NCBI GenBank assembly: GCA_946807835.1
Contig: OX327699.1
Span: 7,123,001 to 7,187,000, forward strand
Length of the DNA: 64,000 nt
Source of the DNA: Ailanthus altissimus
Taxonomy: Eukaryota; Streptophyta; Magnoliopsida; Sapindales; Simaroubaceae
Direction of reading: 5' to 3'
Within the stretch, counting starts at the first letter, position 1, and each line of letters starts with the position of its first letter. The notes under the pieces are model-generated. The model was not told where the DNA came from and did no database searches. It saw only the letters and a list, made by a program, of their open reading frames with translations. The translations under genes were made by a program, and so were the position numbers. Below, piece by piece: positions 23,282 to 35,289 of the stretch.

Positions 23282-23625
23282 ATAAAAAGGTCAGTAAGAG
23301 TATGATTGTCTTCTTATTCTTTATATAGATGACATACTCATTATCGAAAATAATATTTGTATGTTGTAATCAATCAAGAGTTATTTAAGTAAGAACTTCT
23401 CTGTGAAAGATTTGGGAGAGGCTTTTGTATACTTGATATAAAGCTTTATAAAGATAAAATTAGGAGACTAATAAGACTCACTTAATCTTCGTACATAGAA
23501 AATGTTCTTGAAGGTATAACTTTGCTAATTGTAAGACAGTTAATGTACTTTTTAAACACGTCATTCACGTTTTAGGAGAATGTCTCATAAGACAAAAGAT
23601 TAAAGAGTTAGAATATCTAACATAT

Positions 23626-25490
23626 GGGGACCTACCTCAATTGGTGAGTTGTATTTTAAACATTTTTTGGAGATGAGGTGGGTTTGGGAATAGTAATCCA
23701 AACCTGAATTAAATTTGGATTGCGGTAAGGGTTAAGTTAATTTCCCCAAACCTGACCCAAATACTTGATTTAAAAACAAAATTAAAAAATCCTAATGTGA
23801 ACAACATTTACTTGTTTATACAAATCAAAGTTGACTGTGTGCTAAATTTGGAAGCATAAAATTTATTTACATTATATTTTAAAAAATTTTGATTTTCATT
23901 CATATTTTGATTTTTAATTTATTTATTTATTTTTTAATTATATATATCATATTAGACATTTGCTTTCAAATTGCAGCAATTTATTAATGAAGAAAAAGAA
24001 GATGAAGATGAATAAATAAAAAAGGTAAATAATTTTATTACCATTATTAACTTCTTAATTGTTACTCATCTAATTCGTAATTTCTTTTACTTTGTGTTAT
24101 AGATTTGCGATTAATTTTAATAGAGACTTAATGTTTGGATTACTAATGAAGCATGATGATTTTTAGATTTTAATTCATGTCATTAATTTTGAAATTTAGT
24201 TGCAAATTTGAAGATTCGATGTAGTTTATATTTTCATATGATATTTATAATTTCGTTTTTGGTACATTGGCATTGTACGGGTTAAAATACTATTTTACAA
24301 AATAAAATCAGTAAAAATAAAAGAGCATTTAAGAATTTTTAAAATAAAAAAAAAGAATAGGGTTCCCATAGGGATTATCCCTATTTGGCCCTAATCCGAA
24401 TTATATATATCCGTTATAGGGTAAGTATAGAGATTTTCACTCCATTCGAATATGGAGGTAAGGATTGTGATTCCTACCTATTGTTACCCCTTCCCTTCCC
24501 TTTTATTCTCTTTTTCCTTTGTTGGAAGTAGTTCCTCAATATTATTATATAATTTGAATTCTTGATCCTTTTTCGAGTGCTTTTTTATAAAAATAGGAAG
24601 AACCATTTAAGCATAATAAATTTAATTTGTTTGTTCAATAGAAAGTTAGGCATGTGGCATAAAATTTTATATCTATTTTTTTAAATACTGAATGTTCTCT
24701 CTATAATATAGCTTAAGGAAAAAGTTTTTTCCTCTTAGTTAATTTTCACGTCAAAAATCTTAAATATAATCCCACTTACATATATATTTTAGAAAGTTTA
24801 GTATGTTTTCTTAACAACCAAAAATTCTCCCTATGTTTTAACTCCCTTATTGATAATAATGACATCAAATTTATAAAACTTCTTTTTAAAACTATTGTGA
24901 CATCAACAGAGAGGATTTTAGTAGTTTAAAACATCTACGGTTTTCTTGGTAGTAAACAATGTTTTTAGGAGTAAGTGGACAACTCTCTATATTTTAACCT
25001 CAAACAATAGAAATTTGGTTAATATCATATTAATTAACTAAACTTACAGCTGTATTATTCTTCTATTTGGTTACATGACCAAATATTAGTACTAAACAAA
25101 GAACAAAAACAAATAAATACCAAGTTATTCTATTGTTTATGTTTTGACTTATTAACAATAAGAGCTGTGCGAATCAGGCAACTATAGCTATTTTACAAAT
25201 TGCTTATATTTTGAAGAAAATTTTAAAACTTTGAATAACTGGCAAATAGCAATGTGAAGTCATGCTATAACACAAAACACAAGATATCTTCTTTTAAGTC
25301 CTCTATATGATGGATTTATTGATCCACATACTTGTATCCATAAGAGCGTTTATAAATTATCATATTATTTTATTAAGCTACTTTTCAACAGATAAAATAG
25401 AAAAATCATATACTCATATTCCCATTTTGGGTAGATAAAAAAATAAAAAAACAATTATTATCCCATTAATTATATATATCTCACTTTGTT
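23626..25490. other. AT-rich stretch with no recognised gene or element
   Basis: C1 similarity stops at about 23622. The next kilobase contains words such as GTTTGGGAATAGTAATCC (23684) and TAGGGATTATCCC-like stretches near 24370 that look like a decayed dispersed repeat, but I cannot assign it. 24500-25490 shows no coding pattern on either strand. Confidence 0.4.
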
Positions 25491-26022
25491 GATGCCGGTC
25501 CAAAAATATACATAATACACCTATTTGGGTTCCTTTCGCTTTATATTTTATATACATTAGTATAGGTCTAGATGGGTATTAGGCCTATATTAGATGCTTG
25601 TTAGCATAAAAAGTATTATTTGGTTAGAATGTTTTTCCTTTCAAAATTAGAATTAAAGTAGGGTTTTTGGAAGCCTATATAAAGGTATGGTTTTTATTGT
25701 AATGCATCATCTTTCAGTACAATAATACAAAAATTACAAATTTTCTCTCAATTTTTATCTTTATCTCGTTTTAGCTTTCAACCTAGAATTTTCATCCTTA
25801 CTTGTTGATTTCTTAGCCTTACTATTTAATTTCACTTGTCCTTCCTTGAAAATACCCAAGTTCTACAGTTCGCTTACTATCTTACAGCCTAGGTTTATCT
25901 TAAGGCTTACTCGTTGTAAGCCAAATTTGGCTTTGCCTTATTTGGTGCAACCCTAACCTTAGTTCCTTATGAATTCGAAGTGATCCGTTGTTCTAGCAGG
26001 ATGTTGAACAAACATAAATCCA
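25491..26022 (+). mobile_element. 5' LTR of the Tat-like Ty3/gypsy element
   Basis: About 530 bp beginning TGATGCCGGTCC and ending near CCAATCA, with a TATA box (TATATAAA, 25676-25683) and AATAATA signals about 55 bp downstream. The sequence 26054-26071 (TGGCATGCCCAGTGGGAC), about 30 bp beyond the end, resembles the primer-site region of Tat-lineage elements; I do not assign the tRNA. The left end is an estimate because no 3' LTR copy is recognisable after 32460. Confidence 0.55.
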
Positions 26023-26104
26023 ATCACTTAAAATTTATACGTGAATATCGTTTTGGCATGCCCAGTGGGACATCTGTTTTTGTATACTAGTAACAACTAG
26101 ATTA

Positions 26105-26850
26105 GTGATAAAAAATTCCAAGATTGGTATTAATACTGGAAAGAATCTCACTAAATCCTCCAGCGTGGTAAAAAAAGAGGAGGAATCGACCATGACCCCA
26201 CCTCCTATTAGAGACCTACTAAATTTTACACTTGAAAAAGCAAGTCCAGCCAATGTTGAAGTAGATCTACTGAATGGACAATTTGAGGAGATACTGAGAG
26301 ATCCATTCCCATCTCTTAGGAAATTCTCCACAACCGACATTCATGATTGGTCTTTCAAATGTTTTTGGAAAATCAACAGCTTGGTATAATGCTCACCAAT
26401 CAGATAGTTGCAGTCTTTCGATCATTGGTAAAAGATAATTAAAATATCAGTAGGAGTATTATGAAAAATCTAAAGTCCATAAAATAAAACCAAACCAAAC
26501 AAATGGCCATTTTAAGAGGCCGACCTAATCTTGAACATCAAGATCCTTGAAGACATTTAAACTATGGTCAAGCTGACTTGAAACATTGGTCAATTAGCAT
26601 CATAAGGCGGCCTGAGAAGATTGAATCTACAAACTCAGAGGCCTAACAAAGCTAGCCTGGTCAAATTTTCAGTTATGATCCAGCCTGAAATATAATCAAC
26701 TTAAAGAGCTTACACCACCAGCTCAACAAGTATAGGAACAATTCAGCTAGGCCCATCTAAGAAGATACAGTTTGATTCTATACAGCCACCAAGAACAACC
26801 AGTCATGTCAATAATGAAATTGATAGGAATATATTGGTTGAAGCTCTATA
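26105..26850 (+). pseudogene. Gag remnant of the Tat-like gypsy element
   Basis: An open stretch of 94 codons (26105-26389) contains STMTPPPIRDLL and later FPSLRKFSTTDIH. After frameshifts and stops a second segment (about 26730-26850) encodes IQLGPSKKIQFDS and NEIDRNILVEAL. Position after the LTR and primer-site region suggests gag, and the second segment resembles Tat gag. It is joined directly to the additional RNase H domain at about 26850, so protease and most of reverse transcriptase are deleted here. Confidence 0.5.
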
Positions 26851-28331
26851 GACTAGCAGCTCACCCATTATCTTATTTGACTAATGTTGATCTAGAAATT
26901 GGATGTGCTAGCAACCAAAATTGATAGATGTAGTTTGATGGCTCAGAAACGGCAGCAGCATTGAAGTCGGCATTGTCATTGTTTCCCCATACAAACTAAA
27001 AGTAAAAATGTTGTTCATATTAGACTTTTTATGTACCAACAATTAAGCCAAATATGAAGCTCACTATCACCTTCTAAATACTTGCAGAGATAAGGGTAAA
27101 AGACATAGAATTTAAGGGGTGACTCATTACTAGTCATCAAAAAATTCATTGGTGAATATAGTTGTGAAGAGGACTCATTAATAACATATTGTAATAACGT
27201 TTGACATCTCCTTTAAGGGTTCCATTCTACCCTTGTCAAATTTTCAACAAGGAAAAATAACTTAGATGCCAATAACTTAGATTATGGGGCATCAGGCTTC
27301 AAAAAGACAATAAAAGAGATCCCACTAAATGATGGTCAATCCTACAAATTGATTTAAGCTCGGATTGTAAGGATGAATTAGTCAAATATATAAAATACCC
27401 TGATAACAAGATCATGGCACCAAAGTTTGCCTTCTTCATATGAGAATTATTTAGAATATAACCTATTGATGTATCGAGCCAAAAGAATTCATGTTAATCA
27501 TGGTTGAATCTCATAAAGGATTCTGGTGGCCGATTATGAAGTAACACTGTTATGATTATGCCAAAGTTATGAAGAATGTCAAAAGCATGGCCGTAGTAAG
27601 ATCATCCCAGCTGAAGAGGTGTATGTCATCATTAAACAGTGGCCATTTAGAGGATGTGCGATAGATATCATAAGCAAGATTTACCCTCCTTCTTTAAAAC
27701 AACATACTTTTATTCCTATGGCTACTGACTACGTCACAAAATATTTAGAAGCTGCCTCAATGAAATCGGTTACCCATCAATCAGTGATCAAATTCATTAA
27801 AGAAAATATCATATATCAACATGGCCTTCAATACTCTATCACAATTGATTAAACGACAATCTTTACAGGGAAGATATGTTCAACTTTGTAAGAGAATTTG
27901 GTATCAAAATAATTCATAGCACCCCCTATTATGCTCAGTCTAATGGATAAACTAAATCTACCAACAAATCCTAAAACTTGGCATAAAAAATTGCAAGAAG
28001 TCAATCTAGAAATAGCTACTGGAACGTTCTTAATAGTTAATCTATAGCCACGAAGCTATGGTACCAATAGAACTCATAGTCTACTCAATTAGAAGGCGAC
28101 TACAACTTGAGTTAAGCACTGAATAATATCAAGATGCTATGACAGAAAAGATGGACAAAATCAACCATGAACAAATTGATTCATTAAACTAACTTGAGAT
28201 ATAAAAGAACAAGATATAAAGGACCTACAATGAGAAAGTAAAGTTCAAGTCCTTCAAGATTAATGACTTAGTGTGGAAAGTCATCTTACTAATCAGCTCA
28301 AAGGGCCAATCTTTGAGAGATGGTAAGTAAT
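26851..28331 (+). pseudogene. Tat-like gypsy pol, tandem unit 1: extra RNase H and integrase
   Basis: Translation gives the second (archaeal-type) RNase H of Tat elements (FDGSETAAA, IVIVSPYKLK, TNN-AKYEAHYHLL), then integrase with STPYYAQSNG near 27920. The unit lacks the reverse-transcriptase tail present in units 2 and 3. It also lacks about 58 bp of the integrase zinc-finger region around 27515, a deletion shared with unit 3. The residue expected to be the catalytic Glu (NGQAES in relatives) is Lys (NG-TKSTNK). Multiple stops. Confidence 0.8.
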
Positions 28332-30354
28332 CTTTGACGAAATGAAGAAATATCTCATAAATCCATTAGTCATAATTCCAACAAAAATCAGCCAACCCCT
28401 TGGGCTCTTTATCAACAACCAAGGAATCAATTGGTAGCATGTTAGCCTAAGAACACCAGTGGATAGAGAAAGTTATTTGTTATCTTAGCCGAGTTCTGGA
28501 TGATGCCGGAACTAGATACACTGCTATTAAAAGGTTACTTTTGGCTCTATACTTCTCATGCACCAAATTAAGATATTATCTATTAGTGATTACCATATAT
28601 ATAGTAAAGCCAATATTTTATAATATCTCATATCAGAATTTTCATTAAATTCCCCAAAAGACAGTCAAAAGGCAAGCTTTGGCTGACTTTCCAGTAGCTC
28701 ACCCATCACCTTATTCGACTAACACCGATCTAGAAATTGGATATGCTAGCAACCAAATTGGCAGATGTAGTTTGATGGCTCAAAAATGACAGAAGTAACT
28801 AGAGTCGCATTATCTTCGTTTCCTCATACAGACTGAAAGCAAAAATATCATTCATATTAGACTTTTTTTGTACTAACAATCAAGCCAAATATGAAGCTCA
28901 TTATTAGCTTCGAAATACTTGCAGAGATAAAGTTAAAAAAAACATAGAAGTTTAAGGGTAACTCATTATTGGTCATCAAAAAAGTCATTGGTGAATATAG
29001 TTGTGGAGAGGACTCATTAATATCATATTGTAATAAAGTTCGACATCTCCTTTAAGGGTTCCATTCTACCTTTGTCGAATTTTCAACAAGGACAAATAAC
29101 TTATATGCCAATAACTTAGCTCATGGGGCATCAGGCTTCAAAAAGACAATAACAGAGGATCCCACTAATTTATCAGCTTCATTCATGCCTTCTTAGTAGT
29201 GAATTGCATAAAGAAAAATGATGGTCAATCTTGCAAATTGATTTAAGCTCAGATTGAAAGGATGAGTTAGTGAAATATATAAAATGTCTTGATGACAATG
29301 TCAATCAACGAATAAAGATCATGGCACAAAATTTTACCTTCTTTATATGAGAATTATTCAGAATAGAACCCCTGAGAGAATTACTAAGATGTATCGGGCC
29401 AAAAGAATACATTTTAATCATAACTAAATCTCATAAAGAATTGGTAGGAACTCATGTAAGTGGCCGATTAATGAAGAAAATAATTTTAAAAAATAGATTT
29501 TGGTGGTCGATAATAGAGTAAGACTATTATGATTATGCCAAAGTTGTGAAGAATGTCAAAAGCACAACCATATTCAGATCATCCGAGTTGAAGAGATACA
29601 TGTCACCATTAAACCGTGGCCATTTAGAGGATGTGCGATGGATATCATAGGCAAGATTTACCCCCCTTCCTCAAAATAACATACTTTTATCCTTATGGCT
29701 ACCAACTACTTCACAAAATGGTTAGAAGTTAACCCATTGAAATCGGTTACCCACCAATCGGTGATCGAATTCATTAAAGAAAATATCATATATTGACACG
29801 ACTTTCAAGACTCCATCACAATTGATTAAGCGACAGTCTTTATAGGGAAGATATGTTCGATTTGCAAAAGCATTTGGTATAAAATTAATTCATAGCACCC
29901 CCTATTATGCTCAGTCCAATGGATAAACTAAATCAACCAACAAGTCCTAGAACTTGGCACAAAAAATTGCAAGAATTGTTTTTGGTCAACGGTTTCAATC
30001 CAAAAACAGCTATTGGAACGTCCCCTTAATAGTTAATCTATGGTCATGAATCTATGGTCTTAATGGAACTCATAGTCAACTCAGTTAGAAGGTTATCCAA
30101 CTTGAGTTAAGCACTAAATAATATCAAGATGCTATGACAGAAAAGATGGACAAAATCAACCAAGAACAAATTAATTTATTAAACTGACTTGAGATATAAA
30201 AGAAAAGGATATAAAGGTCTTACAACAAGAAAGTAAAGTTTAATTCCTTCAAGATTATTGACTTGGTGTGGAAAGTGTCTTACCAATTAGCTCAAAGGGC
30301 CAATCTTTGAGAGATGGTAAGGAATTCAGGTAGACGTTACATCACCGATGAATC
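28332..30354 (+). pseudogene. Tat-like gypsy pol, tandem unit 2: RT tail, RNase H, extra RNase H, integrase
   Basis: Starts with the tail of reverse transcriptase fused to the end of unit 1, then RNase H 1 (SRVLDDAGTRYTAIKR near 28490), the extra RNase H (about 28690-28960) and integrase. Unlike units 1 and 3 it keeps the integrase zinc-finger stretch (THVSGRLMKKIILKNRFWW, about 29450-29510). The catalytic Glu is Lys here too. It is about 2.02 kb offset from unit 3. Confidence 0.8.
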
Positions 30355-32460
30355 TTTGACAAAGTGAAGAAATATCTCACAAATCCATCAGTCATAGTTC
30401 AACCAAAATTAAGCCAACCGCTTAGGTTCTTTATCAAAAACAAATGAATCAATAGGTAGTATATTAGCCTAAGAACACCAGGGTATAAAGAAAGTTATTT
30501 ATTATTTTAGCCGAGTTCTGGATGATGCCAAAACTAGATACACTGCTGTTGAAAGGTTATTCTTGGCTTTATACTTCTCATGCACAAAATTAAGATACTA
30601 TCTACTACCAATTACCATACATATGGTAAAGCTGATGTTATCAAATATCTTCAATCAAAACCACTTTTAAGAAATCGACTTAGGAAATGAGCTGCTAGTT
30701 TATCAGAATTTTCATTAAATTCCCTAAAAGGTAGTAAAAGGGAAAGCTTTGGCCAACTTCCTAGCAGCTTACTCATCACCTTATTTGACTAATGTCGATC
30801 TAGAAATTGAAAGTGCTAACAACCAAAATTGGCAGATGTAGTTTGATGGCTACAAAATGATAGAAGCTGCTGGAGTCGGCATTATCTTCGTTTCCCCGTA
30901 TAGACTGAAAGCAAAAATATTGTTCATATTAGACTTTTTCTATACCAACAATTAAGCCAAATATGAAGCTCATTATCAGTTTCGAAATACTTGCAGAGAT
31001 AAGGGTAAAAGACATAGAAGTTAAAGGGTAACTTATTACTGGTCATCAAGAAAATCATTGGTTAATATAATTGTGAAGATGACTCATTAATATCATATTG
31101 TAATAAAGTTCGACATCTCATTCAAGGGTTCCATTCTACCCACGTCAAAGTTTCAACAAGGACAAACAACTTAGATGCTAATAACTTAACTCATGGGACA
31201 TCAGGTTTCAAAAATACAATAAAATAGATCCCACTAATTCATCAGCTTCATTCATGCCTCATTAGTAGTGAATTGCTCAAAGAAAAATGATGGTGAATCC
31301 TGCAAATTGATTTAAGTTCAGATTGTAAGAATGAATTAGCCAAATATATAAAATGCCCTGATGACAATGTCAATCAATGAATAAAGATCATGGCACCAAA
31401 GTTTGCCTTCTTCATATGAGAATTATTCAAAATATGACACTTGGAATAATTACTGAGATGTATCAAGCCAAAAGAATTCATGTTAATCATGGCTAAATCT
31501 CATAAAGGATGTTGGTAGCCAATTATAGAGTAACACTGTTATGATTATGCCAAAGTTATGAAGAATGTCAAAAGCATGGCCGTAGTAAGATCATCCCAGC
31601 TGAAGAAATGCATGTCATCATTAAACAGTGGCCATTTAGAGGATGTGCAATGGATATCATGGGCAAGATTTACCCCTCTTCCTTAAAACAACATACTTTT
31701 ATCCTTATGGCTACCGATTACATCACAAAATGGTTAGAAGTTGTCCCATTAAAATCAGTTACCCACTAATCGGTAATCAAATTCATTAAAGAAAATATCA
31801 TATATCGGCACGACCTTCAAGACTCCATCACAATTGATCAAGCGACAGTCTTTATAGGGAGGATATGTTCGACTTTGCAAGAGAATTTGGTATCAAATAA
31901 TTTATAGCACCCCTATTATGCTTAGTCCAATGGACAAACTAAATCAACCAACAAGTCCTAGAGCTTGGCACAAAAAATTGCAAGAAGTTTTTTGGGCCAA
32001 CAGTTTTAATCCAAAATAGCTACTGGAACGTCCCCTTACCAGTTAGTCTATAGCCACGAAGCTATAGTCCCAATGGAACTATAGTTGACTGAATTAGAAG
32101 GTGACTCCAACTCGAATTAATCACTAAATAATATCAAGATGCTATGACAGAAAAGATGGACAAAATCTATCAAGAAAGAATTGATTTATTAAACTGACTT
32201 AAGATATAAAAGAAATGGATATAAAGGTCCTACAATAAGAAAGTGAAGTTCAAATCCTTCATGATTAGTGGTATGAAAAGCCGTCTTACCAATCGGCTCA
32301 AATGACCAATCTTTGAGAACATTTAGTTTAAATTGGGAAGGTCCATTCAGAATTGCCAAAATTATTGGCAGGTGGCACATCAATTAGCCAATTTAGAAGG
32401 GACCAAGCATCTTAGGTCAATCAACAAAAAAAATATCTCAAGCCTTATCACTATTAGGGA
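30355..32460 (+). pseudogene. Tat-like gypsy pol, tandem unit 3, with authentic integrase C-terminus
   Basis: Same domain order as unit 2: RNase H 1 (SRVLDDAKTRYTAVER near 30510), the extra RNase H (about 30760-31020) and integrase. Only this unit continues past the QSLR point into NWEGPFRIAKIIG (about 32335-32375), the GPF/Y C-terminal motif of gypsy integrases, so it holds the original 3' end of pol. It shares the 58-bp zinc-finger deletion with unit 1 and has NGQTKSTNK without the catalytic Glu. No intact frame. Confidence 0.82.
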
Positions 32461-32735
32461 AGGAATTGATAGAGCAATATTGCAAACTTAAAGACTTAAA
32501 TTAGAGGAAATCGATTGATTATTTTGAAGGTTGATTAGTCGATTGAAGTTACATTTACTTTTTACCATTAATAGAAAGTCGATTTATTTTAGTTGAATAC
32601 ATTTATATGAAGATATTTTTGATCGGCTAATTACTTTAAATTAAGATAAAAGTAATTATATATGATTATCACATATATTTATATAAAACTAATTTTTTTA
32701 TTGGATTATGTGATATTTCTATATCTTAAAATTGA
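32461..32735 (+). other. Probable 3' untranslated DNA of the gypsy element
   Basis: AT-rich sequence after the integrase C-terminus. I see neither a polypurine tract nor a 3' LTR that matches 25491-26022, so the element is truncated or its 3' LTR has been replaced by the Athila LTR scrap that follows. Confidence 0.35.
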
Positions 32736-33350
32736 ATGAAAGTATACACTATCGTATTCAAGTAATAAAGGGATAAAAGAGTTAGATGTCGAACCCACAA
32801 GAATAATATCTTCTTTTTAACCAAGTACTAAAATTATGTCTTTTTAATAATTATTTAGAAAAATAAAAAGTTAAGAATGAATTTAGAAAATATAAAAGTA
32901 ATGACACAATGTAAAGAGATTTGAAAGATAGCAATATAGAGAAAACTAATGGTTAATATTATCCCCCAATATGCTTTCCAATAATTAATCTTTTAATATT
33001 TAAATCTCGTAGTTCTTACTATTTATCAAGACACTAATGTATTCACAAGTCTCTCCCAAGGTCATATAAGTATACCTTAATTTATCAAATACCTATGTAA
33101 CAAATTAAGACTCATTAAGAACAAGCCTTATAGATCTTACATATCAATTAGGTATATTCTTATCCTAATTTGAGATTATATATATAACTTACATTACTCT
33201 AAAATCATGCATCAAATTACTTATGTCTAAATATAATGATGCCTCTTCCGAGTTTATCAAAATATTACCAAGTTATTCGCTATATGTTGGCCAAATATAT
33301 TAAAGCACTAAAAATAAGTAATTTGAATACAAAGAACTAGTTTATTAATT
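32736..33350 (-). mobile_element. Athila/Tat-type LTR fragment
   Basis: Shares ordered similarity with 19259-19880 and 38810-39400, including AAGTAATA, a GTCGAACCCAC-type word near the LTR end and CACTAATG...CACAAG blocks. Only the downstream (U5-side) part is present. The promoter half beyond 33350 is missing. Orientation is inferred from the complete family members. Confidence 0.6.
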
Positions 33351-33397
33351 ATTAAAAGATATGGCAAACTAAAATTTGATTTTTTGAACTAAAAAAT

Positions 33398-33445
33398 TGA
33401 GAACTGAACCGGCCGGTTCGGTTTGCTAGTTTTTTGCCCACCCCT
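33398..33445. repeat. Palindrome with dispersed-repeat terminus
   Basis: GAACCGGCCGGTTC (33406-33419) is a perfect 14-bp palindrome followed by TTTTTTGCCCACCCCT. The latter resembles the AGGGGTGGGCAAA termini of common dispersed plant repeats, possibly hAT-type. Assignment is tentative. It marks the broken 3' end of the PMD pseudogene. Confidence 0.35.
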
Positions 33446-33449
33446 AAGC

Positions 33450-34405
33450 TGATTAGGTGATGGTTGAGAGGTAACTTTAAAGAAATTTGGAAAATAGGCC
33501 AATACCTTGAAATACAAGACCCAAAGAGGACCACTTGCATTAGGAAATGATGGTCTCATTTGCTAGGTAAGATTTTAAAAAAAGGCTTTACATAAACGAG
33601 AGAGAAAAAAAGGAACCTAAAGCTAATTTTGAGCCGTCTCTTAGTGCAACTACAACTTTAAGGTACTCCCTTGTGTTTTTTTAGAAGTGATACATAAGCT
33701 ATACTTGGATAACAAGTATAAAAGAAAAGCTACATGTTTTTCCCTAGAGGGTGTGGCTAATTGACCTTTGAGTTTAGTCATGAATTTACTAAAACTAAGT
33801 TCATATTGACTTATATCTAAATCGACCTTTGCTACAAACATCTCTGCATTAATTTCTACTCTATGTGCAGGAAAGTTAAATAGAACGACTAAGTCATATA
33901 AGGTGGGGTCATATAGTCAAACCTGAAATAGAAGACATTACAGTCCTTAGACCAAAAAAGAAGCAATGCCGATATAAGACCGTTATAGAAGGAAATTTGA
34001 TACCTAAAGAGCTGGATTAGATCATAGATACCTGTCAACTTCCAAATAAAGCCAAAATGGGGTTCTAAATGATTCAACTATCTTGTGAATTCAGAAGTCT
34101 ACTTTGGCCAAGACCTAATTGATCTTGAGGTTGACTAAATAGACATGTCATAAGGCTGACTAAACCCATATGGTTATTTCTATGAGCAAACAATAATAAT
34201 AATCAAGGATAATTAAAGTATTGTAGGGACCTATAATGTATTGGGAGGAGTTAACCTTAAAGGACAATACATGGTAGACGACCTGCTTATCTTTAATATT
34301 TCTTGATTTAGAAATAAGAGACAAAGAAGTCTTAGTAACTTTGGTCGATTTAGATTTCTTTGACCAAACAGTAGTAGAGGAAGCCAATTTGGATGCCATT
34401 TGCAA
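33450..34405 (-). pseudogene. Plant mobile domain (PMD) protein pseudogene
   Basis: Starting at ATG 34405 (MQMASKLASS), successive frames encode LEPHFGFIWKLTGIYDLI, then GLISALLLFWSKDCNVFYF, TPTLYDLVVLFNFPAHRVE, REKHVAFLLYLLSKYSL and finally SGPLWVLYFKVLAYFPNFF. Order and spacing fit the plant mobile domain (MAIN/MAIL1-like, aminotransferase-like PMD): an N-terminal GIYD block, the W-S-x-x-x-N-x-F stretch, a TPTLYDL block equivalent to the usual TLEDV motif, and a distal GP-W-L block. At least three frameshifts and several stops separate them, so it is dead. PMD proteins occur both as host nuclear proteins and as passengers or relatives of transposable elements. Here it is flanked by LTRs on both sides. 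I identify the family with good but not complete confidence. Confidence 0.65.
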
Positions 34406-34646
34406 ATAGATTAATCTATTTAAGAAATGAAAATAGAGATTAAGACAAGTTTAAACAAGAATTAATAAAAGAACAAAAGCAATTGAAGATCAAAAAGTTA
34501 AAATTTAGGAAATTACTAAAGATGATTTAAAGACTGTTGAAGAATATGATGAATGCCTAGAGGTTTGGTCTAAAGGTTTGAGAGAAGTTTAAGAGAGTTA
34601 AAAATTGTTCTGAGATGGTAAGATAAAAAATGAAAAAGTAAAAAGT

Positions 34647-34656
34647 CTTTTTATAG
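34647..34656 (-). promoter_or_regulatory. TATA box candidate for the PMD pseudogene
   Basis: CTATAAAAAG on the minus strand lies about 245 bp upstream of the ATG at 34405, followed by a pyrimidine-rich leader. This is a plausible plant TATA box. Base composition alone makes such matches common. Confidence 0.4.
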
Positions 34657-35289
34657 AAAGGCCTTATGATGGTTTAATGATTTTTTTTTAAAATGAAGAT
34701 CAATAATTGGGAAAAACAATAAAGGCAATAATAGGGTAGTTATTGACATCTCATTAATGATAGCTAATGAAGGTAGTAAAGGGTTAGTTTTTACTAGCCC
34801 GAACATTAAATTCAATCTTTTCAAATTTAGAATAGCTTCAAACTAGAAAGAATAGATATCGGCTTAAAATAGTAGTACTCACCTAAAGTCAATAATAGAG
34901 GAAAATTCCATTAAGATAAGTTGAAATCCAAGTTTGCTAAATCCGATTAGAACTGTTGAAGAACTAAAACGGTTAAAAAAAACAGCTATAACTTAAGAAA
35001 AGAAAGGTGATATTTTCAGTATCGGATTGAAAGCTAATCATAATCTTAGCTAAAGTTAACCAATTCATAGAAATCCTTGGCAAAAATAGTTTTTGGTCAA
35101 AAGTGAAGCTGATCTTGTGTAAAAGTTCAGAGACCTTTATAAACGAGGCAAAATTATGTCATCATCTAAGGAAAATGCTCAGAAAGCAATATTATCATTT
35201 GGAATCCTGAGTTATTGTACGAGGCCAATTTTTCTTATGGTTATCATCATAAAGCAAACTTTTTACCTATAATTCCCAAGAGAGGGAAA
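34657..35289. other. Upstream region of the PMD pseudogene, unassigned
   Basis: No coding potential and no similarity elsewhere in the window that I can see. It lies between the PMD promoter candidate and the inverted gypsy LTR fragment, and could be the original 5' flank of the PMD gene or part of a carrier element. Confidence 0.35.

Larger units (their letters stand above)
18759..23625 (+). pseudogene. C1 element E1 gag-pol (Ty1/copia), decayed, 3'-truncated
   Basis: Gag begins near 18764 (MASSN-like; then SDWMMNHIIILDSEK), is interrupted by a solo LTR (19259-20668) and resumes in register with HMDSVSSIILHLKKL. A zinc knuckle CFYC...H...C lies at 21171-21212. The protease motif VLDNMS (normally LDTG/LDSG) is near 21307. 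Integrase follows, with HMRLGYI, DRGSEYISN and NGISERRN; the first catalytic Asp appears replaced (SNICGP). Reverse transcriptase has IGCKWVYKR and an intact YIDD (23322-23333). Similarity ends near 23622, where RNase H should begin, so RNase H and the 3' LTR are absent. Numerous stops and frameshifts mean no product. The order PR-IN-RT is diagnostic of copia. Confidence 0.9.

Noticed and set aside
26035..26340. 101-codon minus-strand frame
   Set aside because: It is opposite the probable gag of the gypsy element and has no motif.
33398..33445. Complete MITE
   Set aside because: Only one terminus-like stretch and a palindrome are visible; no matching second terminus or target duplication was found.
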